A DNA stretch of 52,989 bases from Acidobacteriota bacterium (lineage in GTDB: Bacteria > Acidobacteriota > Thermoanaerobaculia > Multivoradales > Multivoraceae), in contig JAJCXN010000016.1 of NCBI GenBank assembly GCA_029263415.1, positions 1-52,989 on the forward strand, written 5' to 3'. Below the pieces are notes generated by a model. It was not told where the DNA came from and did no database searches. It saw only the letters and a list, made by a program, of their open reading frames with translations. The translations under genes were made by a program, and so were the position numbers. Positions 8,796-16,924 of the stretch are shown piece by piece (the stretch's first letter is position 1; the number at the start of each line of letters is the position of its first letter).

Positions 8796-10403
8796 TCAGT
8801 TCACCACATACCCAAGAGCCCGCAACCTCTCCCGTTCTTCGTCCGACAACTGAATCCGCGCCCTTCCCTCTTCGCCCGTCGCCTCCGCTAGATGTGCGGG
8901 CGACAGGTCTTCTCCGTTCAAGACGACCCACCGTTGCTCGAGCTGGCGGGATGCTTGTGCCAGGGCACCTGAGACCACCGGCGTCGAACGAGTCGCGCCA
9001 CTCCACGATCGGATCTCCACGGCAGGACGTTCGAGAGCACCAGCAAGCGGCGGAGCTTGAAGAAACGCTAGTGCCTGTCGACCGAAGATCTCTTCTGGTG
9101 CTTCTCCCGACGGCAGCAATCCTGCCTTCAACGCCGCCTTTCGAGCAGAAAAGTACTCAGGCTCGGAGGGGCCGAATTGGGACTGCCAGTGGATCTGCTC
9201 GAGCGCACCGTCCGGCGCCGCCCGAACCAACGAGAAGCGATTGACCCCGTTACCCAAATAGAGCTCCGAGAGAGCCGCGGGCTCTCGATCAACGAACAGT
9301 GAATCAAGCGTATGCGCACCCGGTTCCGCGCCGATCGCCTCAAGTACCGTGGCAAACAAGCGCGCGTTGGACACCCCAGCACGCGGCACAAACGAGCGCG
9401 CGGGATGCGCTTGTTCCCTTAAGGTCTTGGGCAGCTTGACCAGCAATGGCACTTCGATCAGGGCTCGGTGAAGATTGCCGCCGTGAGTGATCTGATCCGC
9501 CTCGCCGAATTCTTCCCCGTGGTCTGAGGTGATCGCAACTAGCGAATCTTCCCAGCCATCACTGCGACGCAACGCGTCCAGCAACTCGCCCACGACTTGG
9601 TCCGCGTGGGACACATGCAACCGATAGAGCGCCCAGTACTGAGCCAGGAGTTCGGGAGCCGGTGTGCGACCAGGATCCAAGTATTGCTCCAACTCGCCGG
9701 TGTTCACCCTGTTCGGCAAAGCGTCCCAATTTCCACCCTCAACATTGGGCCCCGCATCGCCAAGGCGATCGAGATACTTCCGGTGAAGCTGATATGGAGC
9801 GTGCGGCGGCAAGATGTGAATCCACACAAAGTTCGGGGCATCGTCACCGTTGGCTTCTGCCTGCTCGGCTGCAAGCGACTCGAGCAGACTGGCCGCACGC
9901 TTACCTCCTCTGAGACCTTTGAACTGATCAAACCCCTGCGCATAGCCAAAGCTCCCGCGCAGCCAAGTGTTCGATCTGAAACCTGCAGTTTGATAGCCGC
10001 CTTCCTTCAGAGCCTCAGCCAAGGTTCGATGTGACTCTTGCAACGCCGCGCGCTCGCCATGCCAGTTGCCGTGTCTCCACGGTTGCTGCCCAGTCATCAA
10101 CGACGCCATCGATGGCACTGTCCAGCTTGAGGTGGACACCGCTCTTGTCGCCCAATCAGACTCTGCTGCAAATCGATCGAGGTTCGGCGTGAGGCGGGTC
10201 TGATCGAGCGGGGTCGCAGGACCAGCCAGCGCCCCAACCACATCCGCTCGCAGCGTGTCGATGGTGATCAGTACGATCGGCCCGCGATGAGGCACCACGG
10301 GCGGCGGCTGGCAGCCAACCAAGAGACCGATCGCAACAATCAGCATGAGCATCAGCGGTTGCGTAGTGGCCGGCGCGGACGACGGTTTGAGAAAGCCGTT
10401 CAT
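8796..10403 (-). CDS. Sulfatase-fold (alkaline phosphatase superfamily) lipoprotein
   Basis: ATG 10403 gives a lipoprotein signal with lipobox LLVGC (Cys31). The domain starts at IVLITIDTLRADVVGAL (metal Asp49). The active-site segment STSSWTVPSMASLMTG (90-105) puts Thr95 where classical sulfatases have the Cys that matures to formylglycine, as in sulfatase-like hydrolases/transferases with a Thr nucleophile. SDHGEEFGEADQITHG supplies the C-terminal metal site. The last residues are RLRALGYVVN, a tail seen in many sulfatases of this type. Likely a periplasmic membrane-anchored hydrolase or transferase; true aryl-sulfatase activity is doubtful. Confidence 0.88.
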   Translation of the reverse strand: MNGFLKPSSAPATTQPLMLMLIVAIGLLVGCQPPPVVPHRGPIVLITIDTLRADVVGALAGPATPLDQTRLTPNLDRFAAESDWATRAVSTSSWTVPSMASLMTGQQPWRHGNWHGERAALQESHRTLAEALKEGGYQTAGFRSNTWLRGSFGYAQGFDQFKGLRGGKRAASLLESLAAEQAEANGDDAPNFVWIHILPPHAPYQLHRKYLDRLGDAGPNVEGGNWDALPNRVNTGELEQYLDPGRTPAPELLAQYWALYRLHVSHADQVVGELLDALRRSDGWEDSLVAITSDHGEEFGEADQITHGGNLHRALIEVPLLVKLPKTLREQAHPARSFVPRAGVSNARLFATVLEAIGAEPGAHTLDSLFVDREPAALSELYLGNGVNRFSLVRAAPDGALEQIHWQSQFGPSEPEYFSARKAALKAGLLPSGEAPEEIFGRQALAFLQAPPLAGALERPAVEIRSWSGATRSTPVVSGALAQASRQLEQRWVVLNGEDLSPAHLAEATGEEGRARIQLSDEERERLRALGYVVN

Positions 10404-10758
10404 GCGCGCAACTTTATCCGCACCTCGCGTGCTCACACAGGCATAGTTTGCCGTCACCATCTCGATCGTCTTCGCTCGGCGCCAACACCATCCGGAGCGC
10501 CCCTCAAGTAGGCTGTCGCGCACTAGGTGTCGTCCCTCCAGGATTGGCACCGAAACGCGAAACACGAAGCGCGCGGAGCCTGGGCTTGTAGCCCTAAGAT
10601 GTGCAGCCTCATGACGCGCGGTGTCGCAGTTCAAGCTCCCTCGGCAACTTTGGACGGCTCACCTGCCGATCTGCTCCCAGCCCCTCCGCTCATCTGCTCT
10701 CTGTTCTCTTGTTCTCTGTTCTCTGTTCTCCTCCGCAGCGAAAGGCCACCTAGGCACT
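10404..10758. promoter_or_regulatory. Divergent intergenic region with CT-rich repeats
   Basis: 355 bp separating the divergent sulfatase-fold and aldo/keto reductase genes, so promoters for both should lie here. At 10696-10731 it contains a CT-rich run built from repeated TCTCTGTTC-like units (CTCTGTTCTCTTGTTCTCTG and onward). No coding sequence is evident, although the reductase frame stays open back to 10621. Confidence 0.5.
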
Positions 10759-11766
10759 ATGCAGCAACGACAACTTGGCGATCTTTATCAGACCAGTGCG
10801 CTCACTCTCGGAGGCGGCGGCATCGGCCAGGTGTGGGGCACCACCACTCAAGATGAGGCCATCGCAACCGTGCATGCCGCTTATGACGGCGGGATCAGAC
10901 TGTTCGATTTGGCGCCGCTCTACGGTCGAGGCGAAGCCGAATCGGTCATGGGCCTCGCGTACGCCGACGGCTATCCAGGAGACCTTAAGGTGACAACCAA
11001 GTGTCTACTCGGCACGGTTCCAGAATCTGAAGTGCTGGATCGTCTCTCGACCTCGATTGCGAAGAGCTGCCAACGGCTCAAGCGAGACTTCATCGATCTG
11101 TTCATCCTTCACGGAGCCGTCGTACCAGACGGATTCAACGGCGGACCGCGTGCGGACCTCCTGCCGCGCATCGCCGTCCCGCTCGCATTATTCGATGCAG
11201 CGGTGGTGCCTGCGATGCAGGCTCTCAAGGAGCAAGGCGTAATCGGAGCCTGGGGCATCACCGCCGCCGGACCCTATTCAGTCAATCGAGACGTGATCGA
11301 TAGGGCCGGTTCCTCTTCTGCTGTTGCGCCACAGGTGATCCAATGCATCACCAACCCGCTGGATTCACCCGGAGGTATGGCGCTCAGCGACGAGGTACCG
11401 CAGCCACGTGAATTGATCGCAGCGGCCGAGCGACACAGCGTCGGCGTCATGGGCATTCGTGCAGTAGCGGCGGGGGCGCTGACTGATGCCTTGGATCGTG
11501 AACTCGACCCGGCCAGCCCCGAGGCAAACGACTTCGTGCGCGCCGCGCCCTTCAGGAGGCTAGCGCAGGAGCTGGGAACGTCCGCGGCTTTCTTGGCACA
11601 CCGCTACGCGCTCACCATGAAGGGGGTGAGCACCGTTGTTCTCGGGGTCAAGAACCGAGAGGAACTAGAAGAGTGCCTGGCTGCGGAGGCGGCTGGCCCA
11701 CTAGGAACCTCGGTGATCGACACCATCGACGCCCTGCTCTCGGATGCCCAATCCGATGAACAGTAA
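10759..11766 (+). CDS. Aldo/keto reductase family oxidoreductase
   Basis: A 335-residue NADPH-dependent aldo/keto reductase barrel. The catalytic tetrad is visible: Asp50 and Tyr55 in LFDLAPLYGRGEAESVMG, Lys81 in KVTTK, His118 in DLFILHG. This resembles the D-threo-aldose 1-dehydrogenase / L-fucose dehydrogenase branch more than the short AKR1 type, but the substrate is uncertain. ATG 10759 is chosen because it begins the conserved strand QLGDLYQTSALTLGGGGIG; longer in-frame starts encode low-complexity sequence. It overlaps the RNA methyltransferase gene by 23 bases. Confidence 0.88.
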   Translation: MQQRQLGDLYQTSALTLGGGGIGQVWGTTTQDEAIATVHAAYDGGIRLFDLAPLYGRGEAESVMGLAYADGYPGDLKVTTKCLLGTVPESEVLDRLSTSIAKSCQRLKRDFIDLFILHGAVVPDGFNGGPRADLLPRIAVPLALFDAAVVPAMQALKEQGVIGAWGITAAGPYSVNRDVIDRAGSSSAVAPQVIQCITNPLDSPGGMALSDEVPQPRELIAAAERHSVGVMGIRAVAAGALTDALDRELDPASPEANDFVRAAPFRRLAQELGTSAAFLAHRYALTMKGVSTVVLGVKNREELEECLAAEAAGPLGTSVIDTIDALLSDAQSDEQ

Positions 11767-12262
11767 GACTGCTGGATCAGCCCAAGACGGCCCCAGCGAA
11801 AGCGTGAAGACTGCCACGGGCTTCTTCTCGATCGGCATTTGCGGTGGCACCAACGAGACCAACATGGGCACCTTGTGGCGGTCGGCATTCATCTATGGCG
11901 CCACTCAAGTCTTCACCGTCGGCGCGCGCTACAAACCCCAAAGCACAGACACCGCAAAGACATGGCGACATATCCCTTTGGTCCACTACCGAGATATCGA
12001 CGACCTCGTTGCACACCTGCCGCGGTCGTGCCCACTGGTCGGCATCGAGCTCGACGAGCGCTCCGAGTGCATCTCACAGCACCGCCACTTCGATCGCTCT
12101 TGTTACCTTCTCGGAGCGGAAGATCGCGGTCTGACCAATCGCCAGCGCGAGCGCTGCCATGCGTTGGTTCAGCTCCCCGGCGAACACTCGCTGAACGTCG
12201 CTGCGGCGGGCACCGTCGTCATGCATGATCGGTGGTCGAAGCAGCAGTCGTTGGACAGTTGA
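11744..12262 (+). CDS. SpoU/TrmH-family RNA 2'-O-methyltransferase
   Basis: A SPOUT-class SAM-dependent RNA ribose methyltransferase of 172 residues. All three family motifs are present: motif 1 as TNETNMGTLWRSAF, motif 2 as CYLLGAEDRGL, and motif 3 as QLPGEHSLNVAAAGTVVMHDR. No N-terminal RNA-binding extension is present, so the RNA target is unknown. ATG 11744 and ATG 11756 are both possible; either overlaps the end of the aldo/keto reductase gene, indicating translational coupling. Confidence 0.9.
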   Translation: MPNPMNSKTAGSAQDGPSESVKTATGFFSIGICGGTNETNMGTLWRSAFIYGATQVFTVGARYKPQSTDTAKTWRHIPLVHYRDIDDLVAHLPRSCPLVGIELDERSECISQHRHFDRSCYLLGAEDRGLTNRQRERCHALVQLPGEHSLNVAAAGTVVMHDRWSKQQSLDS

Positions 12263-12266
12263 GGGA

Positions 12267-12434
12267 TCAGCTCAGCGGCGCGGTCGCCTCGACATAGACC
12301 GTCGGGATGGACAGCGCCAACTCGCCGCGAGCTACAGCAGCTCGATTGAGCGCCTCTTCTAGAGCCACGAACACGACTGCCTGCGACTGCACGTACAAGA
12401 TGCGCTTTCGATTGTTCCTGTTCTTGGTGCTTCA
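12267..12434 (-). pseudogene. Possible C-terminal gene remnant
   Basis: A minus-strand frame open from a TGA at about 12437 to the TGA at 12267-12269 reads like real protein (ILYVQSQAVVFVALEEAL, then NRAAVARGELALSIPTVYVE). There is no good start codon or ribosome site, and it abuts another fragment on the other strand. It looks like the 3' end of a gene whose front was deleted. The family is not recognised. Confidence 0.3.
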
Positions 12435-12451
12435 AGAGTCGGGGCCGCTGC

Positions 12452-12637
12452 GGGTGGGACGCCGACAGCCTGGTCTTTGGCCGAGTGCAGGGAAAGGACC
12501 GTACGAGCTACTTCGAGACCGAGTATCCCTTCTCCTTGGATGGCCCGACCCTGGTACTCGATGAGGGAAGCGATCGGGCTCCCACCCGCTACCAGCGGGC
12601 TAGAGGCGGTGAGGTCTGTGCGGAAGTGAAGGGCTAG
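12452..12637 (+). pseudogene. Possible C-terminal remnant of a beta-rich protein
   Basis: The plus-strand frame ending at TAG 12635-12637 reads GWDADSLVFGRVQGKDRTSY, then FETEYPFSLDGPTLVLDEGS, a plausible beta-barrel C-terminus. The frame has no start nearby and runs into non-coding sequence upstream. Together with 12267-12434 on the other strand, it suggests that two genes lost their 5' ends at a deletion junction between about 12434 and 12452. Confidence 0.3.
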
Positions 12638-12752
12638 TCCGCAGCCCGAGTTCTAGCGTTGCGGGGAGCCCGCTTCATTTGACTTCTTTGGCCGTCCCCC
12701 AGAGGTCTCTAACACGGAGCAATACGTGCGGGGCAGCTTTGCAGCCGCTTGC

Positions 12753-13619
12753 TCACTCCGATACCGAGCGCAGCGTTCGCTTGATCTTCGCAAAGCATTT
12801 GCGCAGACCAACGTCCGGCGGCTCACCCAGGTTAGCGACCGCGGTGGTGATCGGAACACGGCTGCCGAGTAGGCCGATCACGTCGTCGAAGACGGGTCGA
12901 TCCTTTCGAAGTCGGGCAATCTCTGCGCAGAGGTCTTGCGCTCTTTGAGGGTCGTCTTCCGGCCGGAGGTTGATCACCACGATTTGGGCTCGTTCGAGGC
13001 CTCGATAGCGCTCGCTCAGCGCCCAGCGTTTCGACCCAGTCGGGCGTCGGCCGCCGCGGGACTTGCCAGGCTTCTTCTTCTTGCCGAACAGCATTTCTTC
13101 GATTGGATCAGGTCTGTCGAAAGCGCTCGGTCCGGCGGTTGACCCGAGTTGCTTTGCCAGAAAGCGCGCCAGTGTTTCTTCACCATCCGCGAAGCCCAAC
13201 AGTTGCTCGACCGGGGAGCCCCCTCTTGAAACCCGATCTACGGACACCCGCTGCAGCAGCGACTCGTCGGCGCGCGGGGCCGGTGCCACAAAGATAGTCA
13301 GGTCAACACCATCGACCGGGCAGTCACCCTCGAAGACGACCGCTTCTGAATAGTTCGTCATCACATTGCTGACGTAGAACGCGTCGGTGGATGGGCGCGG
13401 GAAGCGGTACAAGACGGCCTCGGAAGCCCCCGACTCGCGGTAACGACGAAGCTCGAGCTGCCGCTGCGGCGTGGTCTCCGTCTCGCTCTTCAGCTCCGCG
13501 ACCTGCTGTGCACGAACACAGATCGCCAAAGCCATTTCGGTGTCCAAGAAGCGTTCGATGAAGGTCGTCTTCCCGCTCTGAGGAGGTCCTGCAACGTGCA
13601 ATAGCGGTCGGTAGATCAC
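12753..13619 (-). CDS. P-loop NTPase of unknown function, coupled to upstream gene
   Basis: A 288-residue protein opening directly with a nucleotide-binding loop: LLHVAGPPQSGKTTFIERFL (Walker A GPPQSGKT, about residues 9-16), reminiscent of MobB/UreG-type SIMIBI GTPases. A later VVFEGDCPVDGVDLTIFVAP could be the Walker B region, and there is a basic insert KKKKPGKSRGGRRPTGSKR near 190. GTG 13619 overlaps the TGA of the upstream gene as GTGA, so translation is coupled. A longer in-frame start at 13961 lies inside that gene and is rejected. Metal insertion or chaperone GTPase activity is conceivable but not shown. Confidence 0.8.
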   Translation of the reverse strand: MIYRPLLHVAGPPQSGKTTFIERFLDTEMALAICVRAQQVAELKSETETTPQRQLELRRYRESGASEAVLYRFPRPSTDAFYVSNVMTNYSEAVVFEGDCPVDGVDLTIFVAPAPRADESLLQRVSVDRVSRGGSPVEQLLGFADGEETLARFLAKQLGSTAGPSAFDRPDPIEEMLFGKKKKPGKSRGGRRPTGSKRWALSERYRGLERAQIVVINLRPEDDPQRAQDLCAEIARLRKDRPVFDDVIGLLGSRVPITTAVANLGEPPDVGLRKCFAKIKRTLRSVSE

Positions 13620-14830
13620 GGCGTTCCTAGACTCCGGCGGAGAGCCTGGGCAACGAAGCTGTTGTGAGATTCCGCTACCAGGCTCCGAATACGATCGGCA
13701 ACGGCCTCTTCCTCGCCCAGTTGGACTGCGGCGGCGACAGTCGCGTGGTGGGCGGCATTCACGTCCGCAGATGTTACCTCGTAGCCATATCCTGCGGCGA
13801 GCCAGCGGAGGGCTTGAAGGCCGGCCTCCATTGCGAACCGAGGTTGCTTCATGGCGAAGTCTCGACTCGCCCGTGTGAGGGTTCTCGGGTCGCACGGCGA
13901 ACGGCGCGCGAGGTCCAGTGCTTGATCGAACAACCCGACACTCTTCGCTGCTGCGAACCACTTCCCCTCCTCGCCAGGAGTGGTGAGGACGAGGTCGCGC
14001 AGGATGGTCTCAGGAGCCTGCGACGGATAGCGTTTGGCCACGGCACGGAAGCTCGCAAGGTAGGTGCCCGCGCGGTTCGCGGCGAGACCGTAGCGCTGAT
14101 ACGCCTCCTCAACCATGCCGGAGGACAGAAGGATCTCCTCGCCCAACCTGTCGATCTGGTGATTGGCTGAACCAGCGCCGCGGCTCGACTCAGCCACGCG
14201 TAGAGCGTCGGCCTTGCGTCCGAGCGCTGCAAGGGCGCGAATGGCAAAGGTCCTGTAAGGCCAGAAGACGTGTTCTCCGCTCGCGATCTCGACCAACTCC
14301 TCGAAGCGCTCTGCCTTGTAAAGAGCACTCAGACAGGCCGACGTGCCGGAGAAGAACTCACCCGGCCTGCGCTCCGGCGCGAGGGCACGGCGGGTAAGAG
14401 AAAGCAGCTCGTCGGCCTGCCCGGAAGCGACCTCCCGAGTGCCGCAGAGTTCTCCCCAGCGATCCCCGAGGCGCTCGATGTAGGGGATCTGGTCGTTCTG
14501 AAGCGCCTCGAACAGCCGCTCGATCCAGGCCCGTCGTTGCGCGTCGTCGACCGGCGCCTCCGCGATCACTGGAACGAGCTGATCGATCGCCCGGTTGACA
14601 GCTGTGCCGATCGCACCAGAGGAACTGTCTACCCGCTCGAGTGCGGGCGAGACACGCTCGAGAAAAGCGATGGCGCCTTCTGCTGCGAGGACCGGGTTCT
14701 TCCGCCGGACCAGCTTGATCTCGGAGACAGCTTCCTTGACCCGCTGGGCGGCTGGCTGCGTTCTCCAGCCGAAGCTGTGGCGGCGAAACCGAGCCTTGAA
14801 GACCCATTTGTGCTTCTTACTCGTAGGCAT
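13616..14830 (-). CDS. Conserved helical-repeat protein of unknown function
   Basis: A 404-residue, almost entirely alpha-helical, soluble protein. It begins with an unusually basic and aromatic segment (KKHKWVFKARFRRHSFGW) and continues as TPR/HEAT-like helix pairs (for example YRTFAIRALAALGRKADALR and VEEAYQRYGLAANRAGTYLA). It recalls a widely distributed but uncharacterised proteobacterial family; no catalytic motif is visible. ATG 14830 is chosen because it precedes the conserved basic start; upstream in-frame sequence to 15118 is non-conserved in character. It is coupled to the P-loop gene by GTGA overlap, so the two products likely work together, perhaps as scaffold and NTPase. Confidence 0.8.
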   Translation of the reverse strand: MPTSKKHKWVFKARFRRHSFGWRTQPAAQRVKEAVSEIKLVRRKNPVLAAEGAIAFLERVSPALERVDSSSGAIGTAVNRAIDQLVPVIAEAPVDDAQRRAWIERLFEALQNDQIPYIERLGDRWGELCGTREVASGQADELLSLTRRALAPERRPGEFFSGTSACLSALYKAERFEELVEIASGEHVFWPYRTFAIRALAALGRKADALRVAESSRGAGSANHQIDRLGEEILLSSGMVEEAYQRYGLAANRAGTYLASFRAVAKRYPSQAPETILRDLVLTTPGEEGKWFAAAKSVGLFDQALDLARRSPCDPRTLTRASRDFAMKQPRFAMEAGLQALRWLAAGYGYEVTSADVNAAHHATVAAAVQLGEEEAVADRIRSLVAESHNSFVAQALRRSLGTP

Positions 14831-15059
14831 GGTTGCCTCTAGCCGCTCCCTTCTGGCTCTGCTCTCAAATTGGTGCGATCTCGTTGGACGGCCCACTCTA
14901 TCGCCGCGTCCGTATCCCTTGTTCTCCCGCCTCCTTCCCCTCTCTTTTCCGCGGCCATCACGCCTAGACGCGGCGTCGCCTGGGAGGTTGCGGTCCGGGT
15001 CGGCTCGCGGTAGCTTTGCCGTCGCGTAGAACTTCGTGCAAACTACTCGGAGGCAACCA

Positions 15060-15395
15060 ATGGCCACGCATCCCCGCTTCGAGATCTCTAAGGACCACGC
15101 CGGCAAGTTCCGGTTCACACTTACCGCCAGGAACGGCCAGGTTGTACTAACGAGTCAAGGCTACTCGGCTAAGTCTGGCTGCAAGAACGGCATCGCCTCG
15201 GTGAAGACCAACTCCAAGAACGACGGTGCGTTCGCCCGTGCGGAGGCCAAGAACGGAAAGCACTACTTCAATCTGGTGGCCAAGAACAAGCAGGTAATCG
15301 GTACCAGTCAGATGTACGCGTCGAAGGCGTCGGTGGAGAAAGGCATCCAGTCTGTCCGGGCCAACTCTGCATCCGCCGAGTTGCACGAGGCGTAG
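15060..15395 (+). CDS. YegP-type DUF1508 tandem-repeat protein
   Basis: A 111-residue protein made of two copies of the DUF1508 module: FEISKDHAGKFRFTLTARNG...VLTSQGYSAKSGCKNGIASV, then KNGKHYFNLVAKNKQVIGTSQMYASKASVEKGIQSV. This is the YegP arrangement, a small cytoplasmic protein of unclear biochemical role. ATG 15060 follows CGGAGG at ideal spacing. It is divergent from the helical-repeat/P-loop pair across a 229-bp gap, which must hold promoters for both directions. Confidence 0.92.
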   Translation: MATHPRFEISKDHAGKFRFTLTARNGQVVLTSQGYSAKSGCKNGIASVKTNSKNDGAFARAEAKNGKHYFNLVAKNKQVIGTSQMYASKASVEKGIQSVRANSASAELHEA

Positions 15396-15510
15396 CTTCT
15401 AGTGCGTCGACCGCACGTAGGTAGTTGCTACCTGGTCGAGCGTTAGGGTCGTGGCCGCAGCGGCGTTCCTAAGGGGCGATGACGCTAGGAGAGCGAGCAC
15501 CTCGGACGCC

Positions 15511-15538
15511 TTCAAATCGCGTCGTTCAAATCGCGTCG
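15511..15538. repeat. 14-bp perfect tandem duplication
   Basis: TTCAAATCGCGTCG occurs at 15511-15524 and immediately again at 15525-15538. It lies in the 250-bp gap between the convergent YegP and lipocalin-like genes. Probably a replication-slippage event. Confidence 0.75.
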
Positions 15539-15645
15539 TCCGGGGTTGCGTGCGGCTGCGGGGCAATGCGTGTGCAGTGCCTTAGCGTCGCTGCGATCGG
15601 AGTCTTAAGGCTCGACAATGGCGAGAGCTGCAGCCGGCAGCCTAC

Positions 15646-16179
15646 TCATCTCGTCGTCTCGCCGCGCTTGACCGCTTGCAAATGCGCGAACGGTCGCCAG
15701 GTCTTGCCGTCGTCGTAACTGCGCTCGCCCTGGAACGAGTAGGTCGTCTCGCTGATGTTGAAGTAGCGATAGCGCTCCTGGAATTCGCCCTGCGCATCGA
15801 CACCGTGGCCCTCCGCGTGTAGCTCGCCGTCCACCACCTTTTCTTCGAGGTAGGTGTACCCAGGCAGTCCCGCCATGGCCCAGTGCACAATGAACTGGCC
15901 TCGCTGCGGCGACCAGGTGCGGATGGTGGTGCCACGGAACGCGGGGTTGCCGTCCGGGCCAAGACCGTAGTAGTCCGCTTGCATGGCGGTACCGTCCAAG
16001 ATACGACGGACCTCGGTGCGCGCACGACCGATCACCTGGCTGTCCTCCGCCAGTACCTTTACGTCCCATTCACCAAGGAAGAAGTCGACTGCTGCGTTGG
16101 CTTTGGCGTGCGCGCCTTGGCCCTGCGCCGCCACCGCGCAACAGAGGAGGAACGGGAGGGTGATGCAAGAGAAGCGCAT
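15646..16179 (-). CDS. Secreted lipocalin-like (DUF1579-type) protein
   Basis: ATG 16179 gives a signal peptide (MRFSCITLPFLLCCAVAAQG, cleavage near AQGQGA). The mature part has the beta-barrel pattern of DUF1579-like proteins: FFLGEWDVKVLAED near the start, RTEVRRILDGTAMQADYYG, TIRTWSPQRGQFIVHW, and a late RYRYFNISETTYSFQGERSYDDGKTW. Such proteins are thought to be small ligand-binding barrels, and the ligand is unknown. In-frame sequence upstream to 16323 lacks signal-peptide character and is excluded. Likely periplasmic or secreted. Confidence 0.8.
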   Translation of the reverse strand: MRFSCITLPFLLCCAVAAQGQGAHAKANAAVDFFLGEWDVKVLAEDSQVIGRARTEVRRILDGTAMQADYYGLGPDGNPAFRGTTIRTWSPQRGQFIVHWAMAGLPGYTYLEEKVVDGELHAEGHGVDAQGEFQERYRYFNISETTYSFQGERSYDDGKTWRPFAHLQAVKRGETTR

Positions 16180-16326
16180 GATCGTTGGGTCTCCGTGGCC
16201 GTTCGGCCTAAGTGGGTTCCCATGAGATACGCGGACACCGACTTTGAGTTCTGGAGGGCTGAGAAGGACTTGCGGGACGCTGGACCTGGCACTGCCTACT
16301 CGAGACGACCCACTTGAACCCAAGGA

Positions 16327-16524
16327 CTAGCTTTCGATCTTAAGGGTGGACTCTACGATGTTCAGCTTGAGCGGCTCGCTGGCCTCTGCGACCTGTCGGC
16401 AGGCGTCGAGTTGAGCCTCGTCGGCGATCAGACCGGCACAGTCCGACTCGCGCCACGGATGTTCGCCGACGACAACCACCGGACACCTCCGCGCGGGTCG
16501 TCCGCCCCTCGAATCGCCGTTCAT
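16327..16524 (-). CDS. Small hypothetical protein
   Basis: A 65-residue frame starting ATG 16524, preceded by GGTGGAG at suitable spacing. The product contains CPVVVVGEHPWRESDCAGLI and DACRQVAEAS, with three cysteines. I recognise no family. The ribosome site favours a real gene but the short length leaves doubt. Confidence 0.4.
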   Translation of the reverse strand: MNGDSRGGRPARRCPVVVVGEHPWRESDCAGLIADEAQLDACRQVAEASEPLKLNIVESTLKIES

Positions 16525-16660
16525 CGCTCCACCTCGAGAGCACGTCGTTGGCTCCGAGAAAAGACTCTTCTGCACAGGGACCCCACAGTCCCGACTTCCG
16601 GTTGAGAGAACATTCCCATGAACCACCGGCCTCAACTTGCTACCCGTTCCACCAGACCAC

Positions 16661-16806
16661 TCATACCCCGCCTCTACATCGGCAAATCCCCCAACCAAGG
16701 CCGGTGGCGGGATTGACGACAGTCGCGATCCGCAACGCGTGTCCTGAGGGGTCGAGTAGCTGTCGTCGCGATCGCTTCGACGTGTCCATTGGGACGGTCA
16801 GCGCCC
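16661..16806 (-). pseudogene. Possible remnant of a VOC/glyoxalase-like gene
   Basis: In the minus strand, the frame ending at TGA 16661-16663 contains ALTVPMDTSKRSRRQLLDPS followed by GHALRIATVV. The DPSGHALRIAT pattern resembles the last strand of glyoxalase/VOC proteins (DPDGHxLEIAT). No start or upstream half is present in this 400-bp gap (16525-16924), so at best it is a fossil. I see nothing else in the gap apart from the likely promoter of the MFS gene. Confidence 0.25.
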
Positions 16807-16924
16807 CAGGACGATGCGCCCAGCTGCCGCAGTATCACGTGCCTGTTCCAGGTCCAGACACTGGAGGCTCAAGCGGTTCTGGCGAAGACAAACGCTGCAC
16901 CAGCACCTTAGACTCCTGCACCTG

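Noticed and set aside
13620-13961. Longer start for the P-loop NTPase
   Set aside because: The extension lies inside the helical-repeat gene and is arginine-rich without motif; GTG 13619 places the nucleotide loop at the N-terminus as expected.
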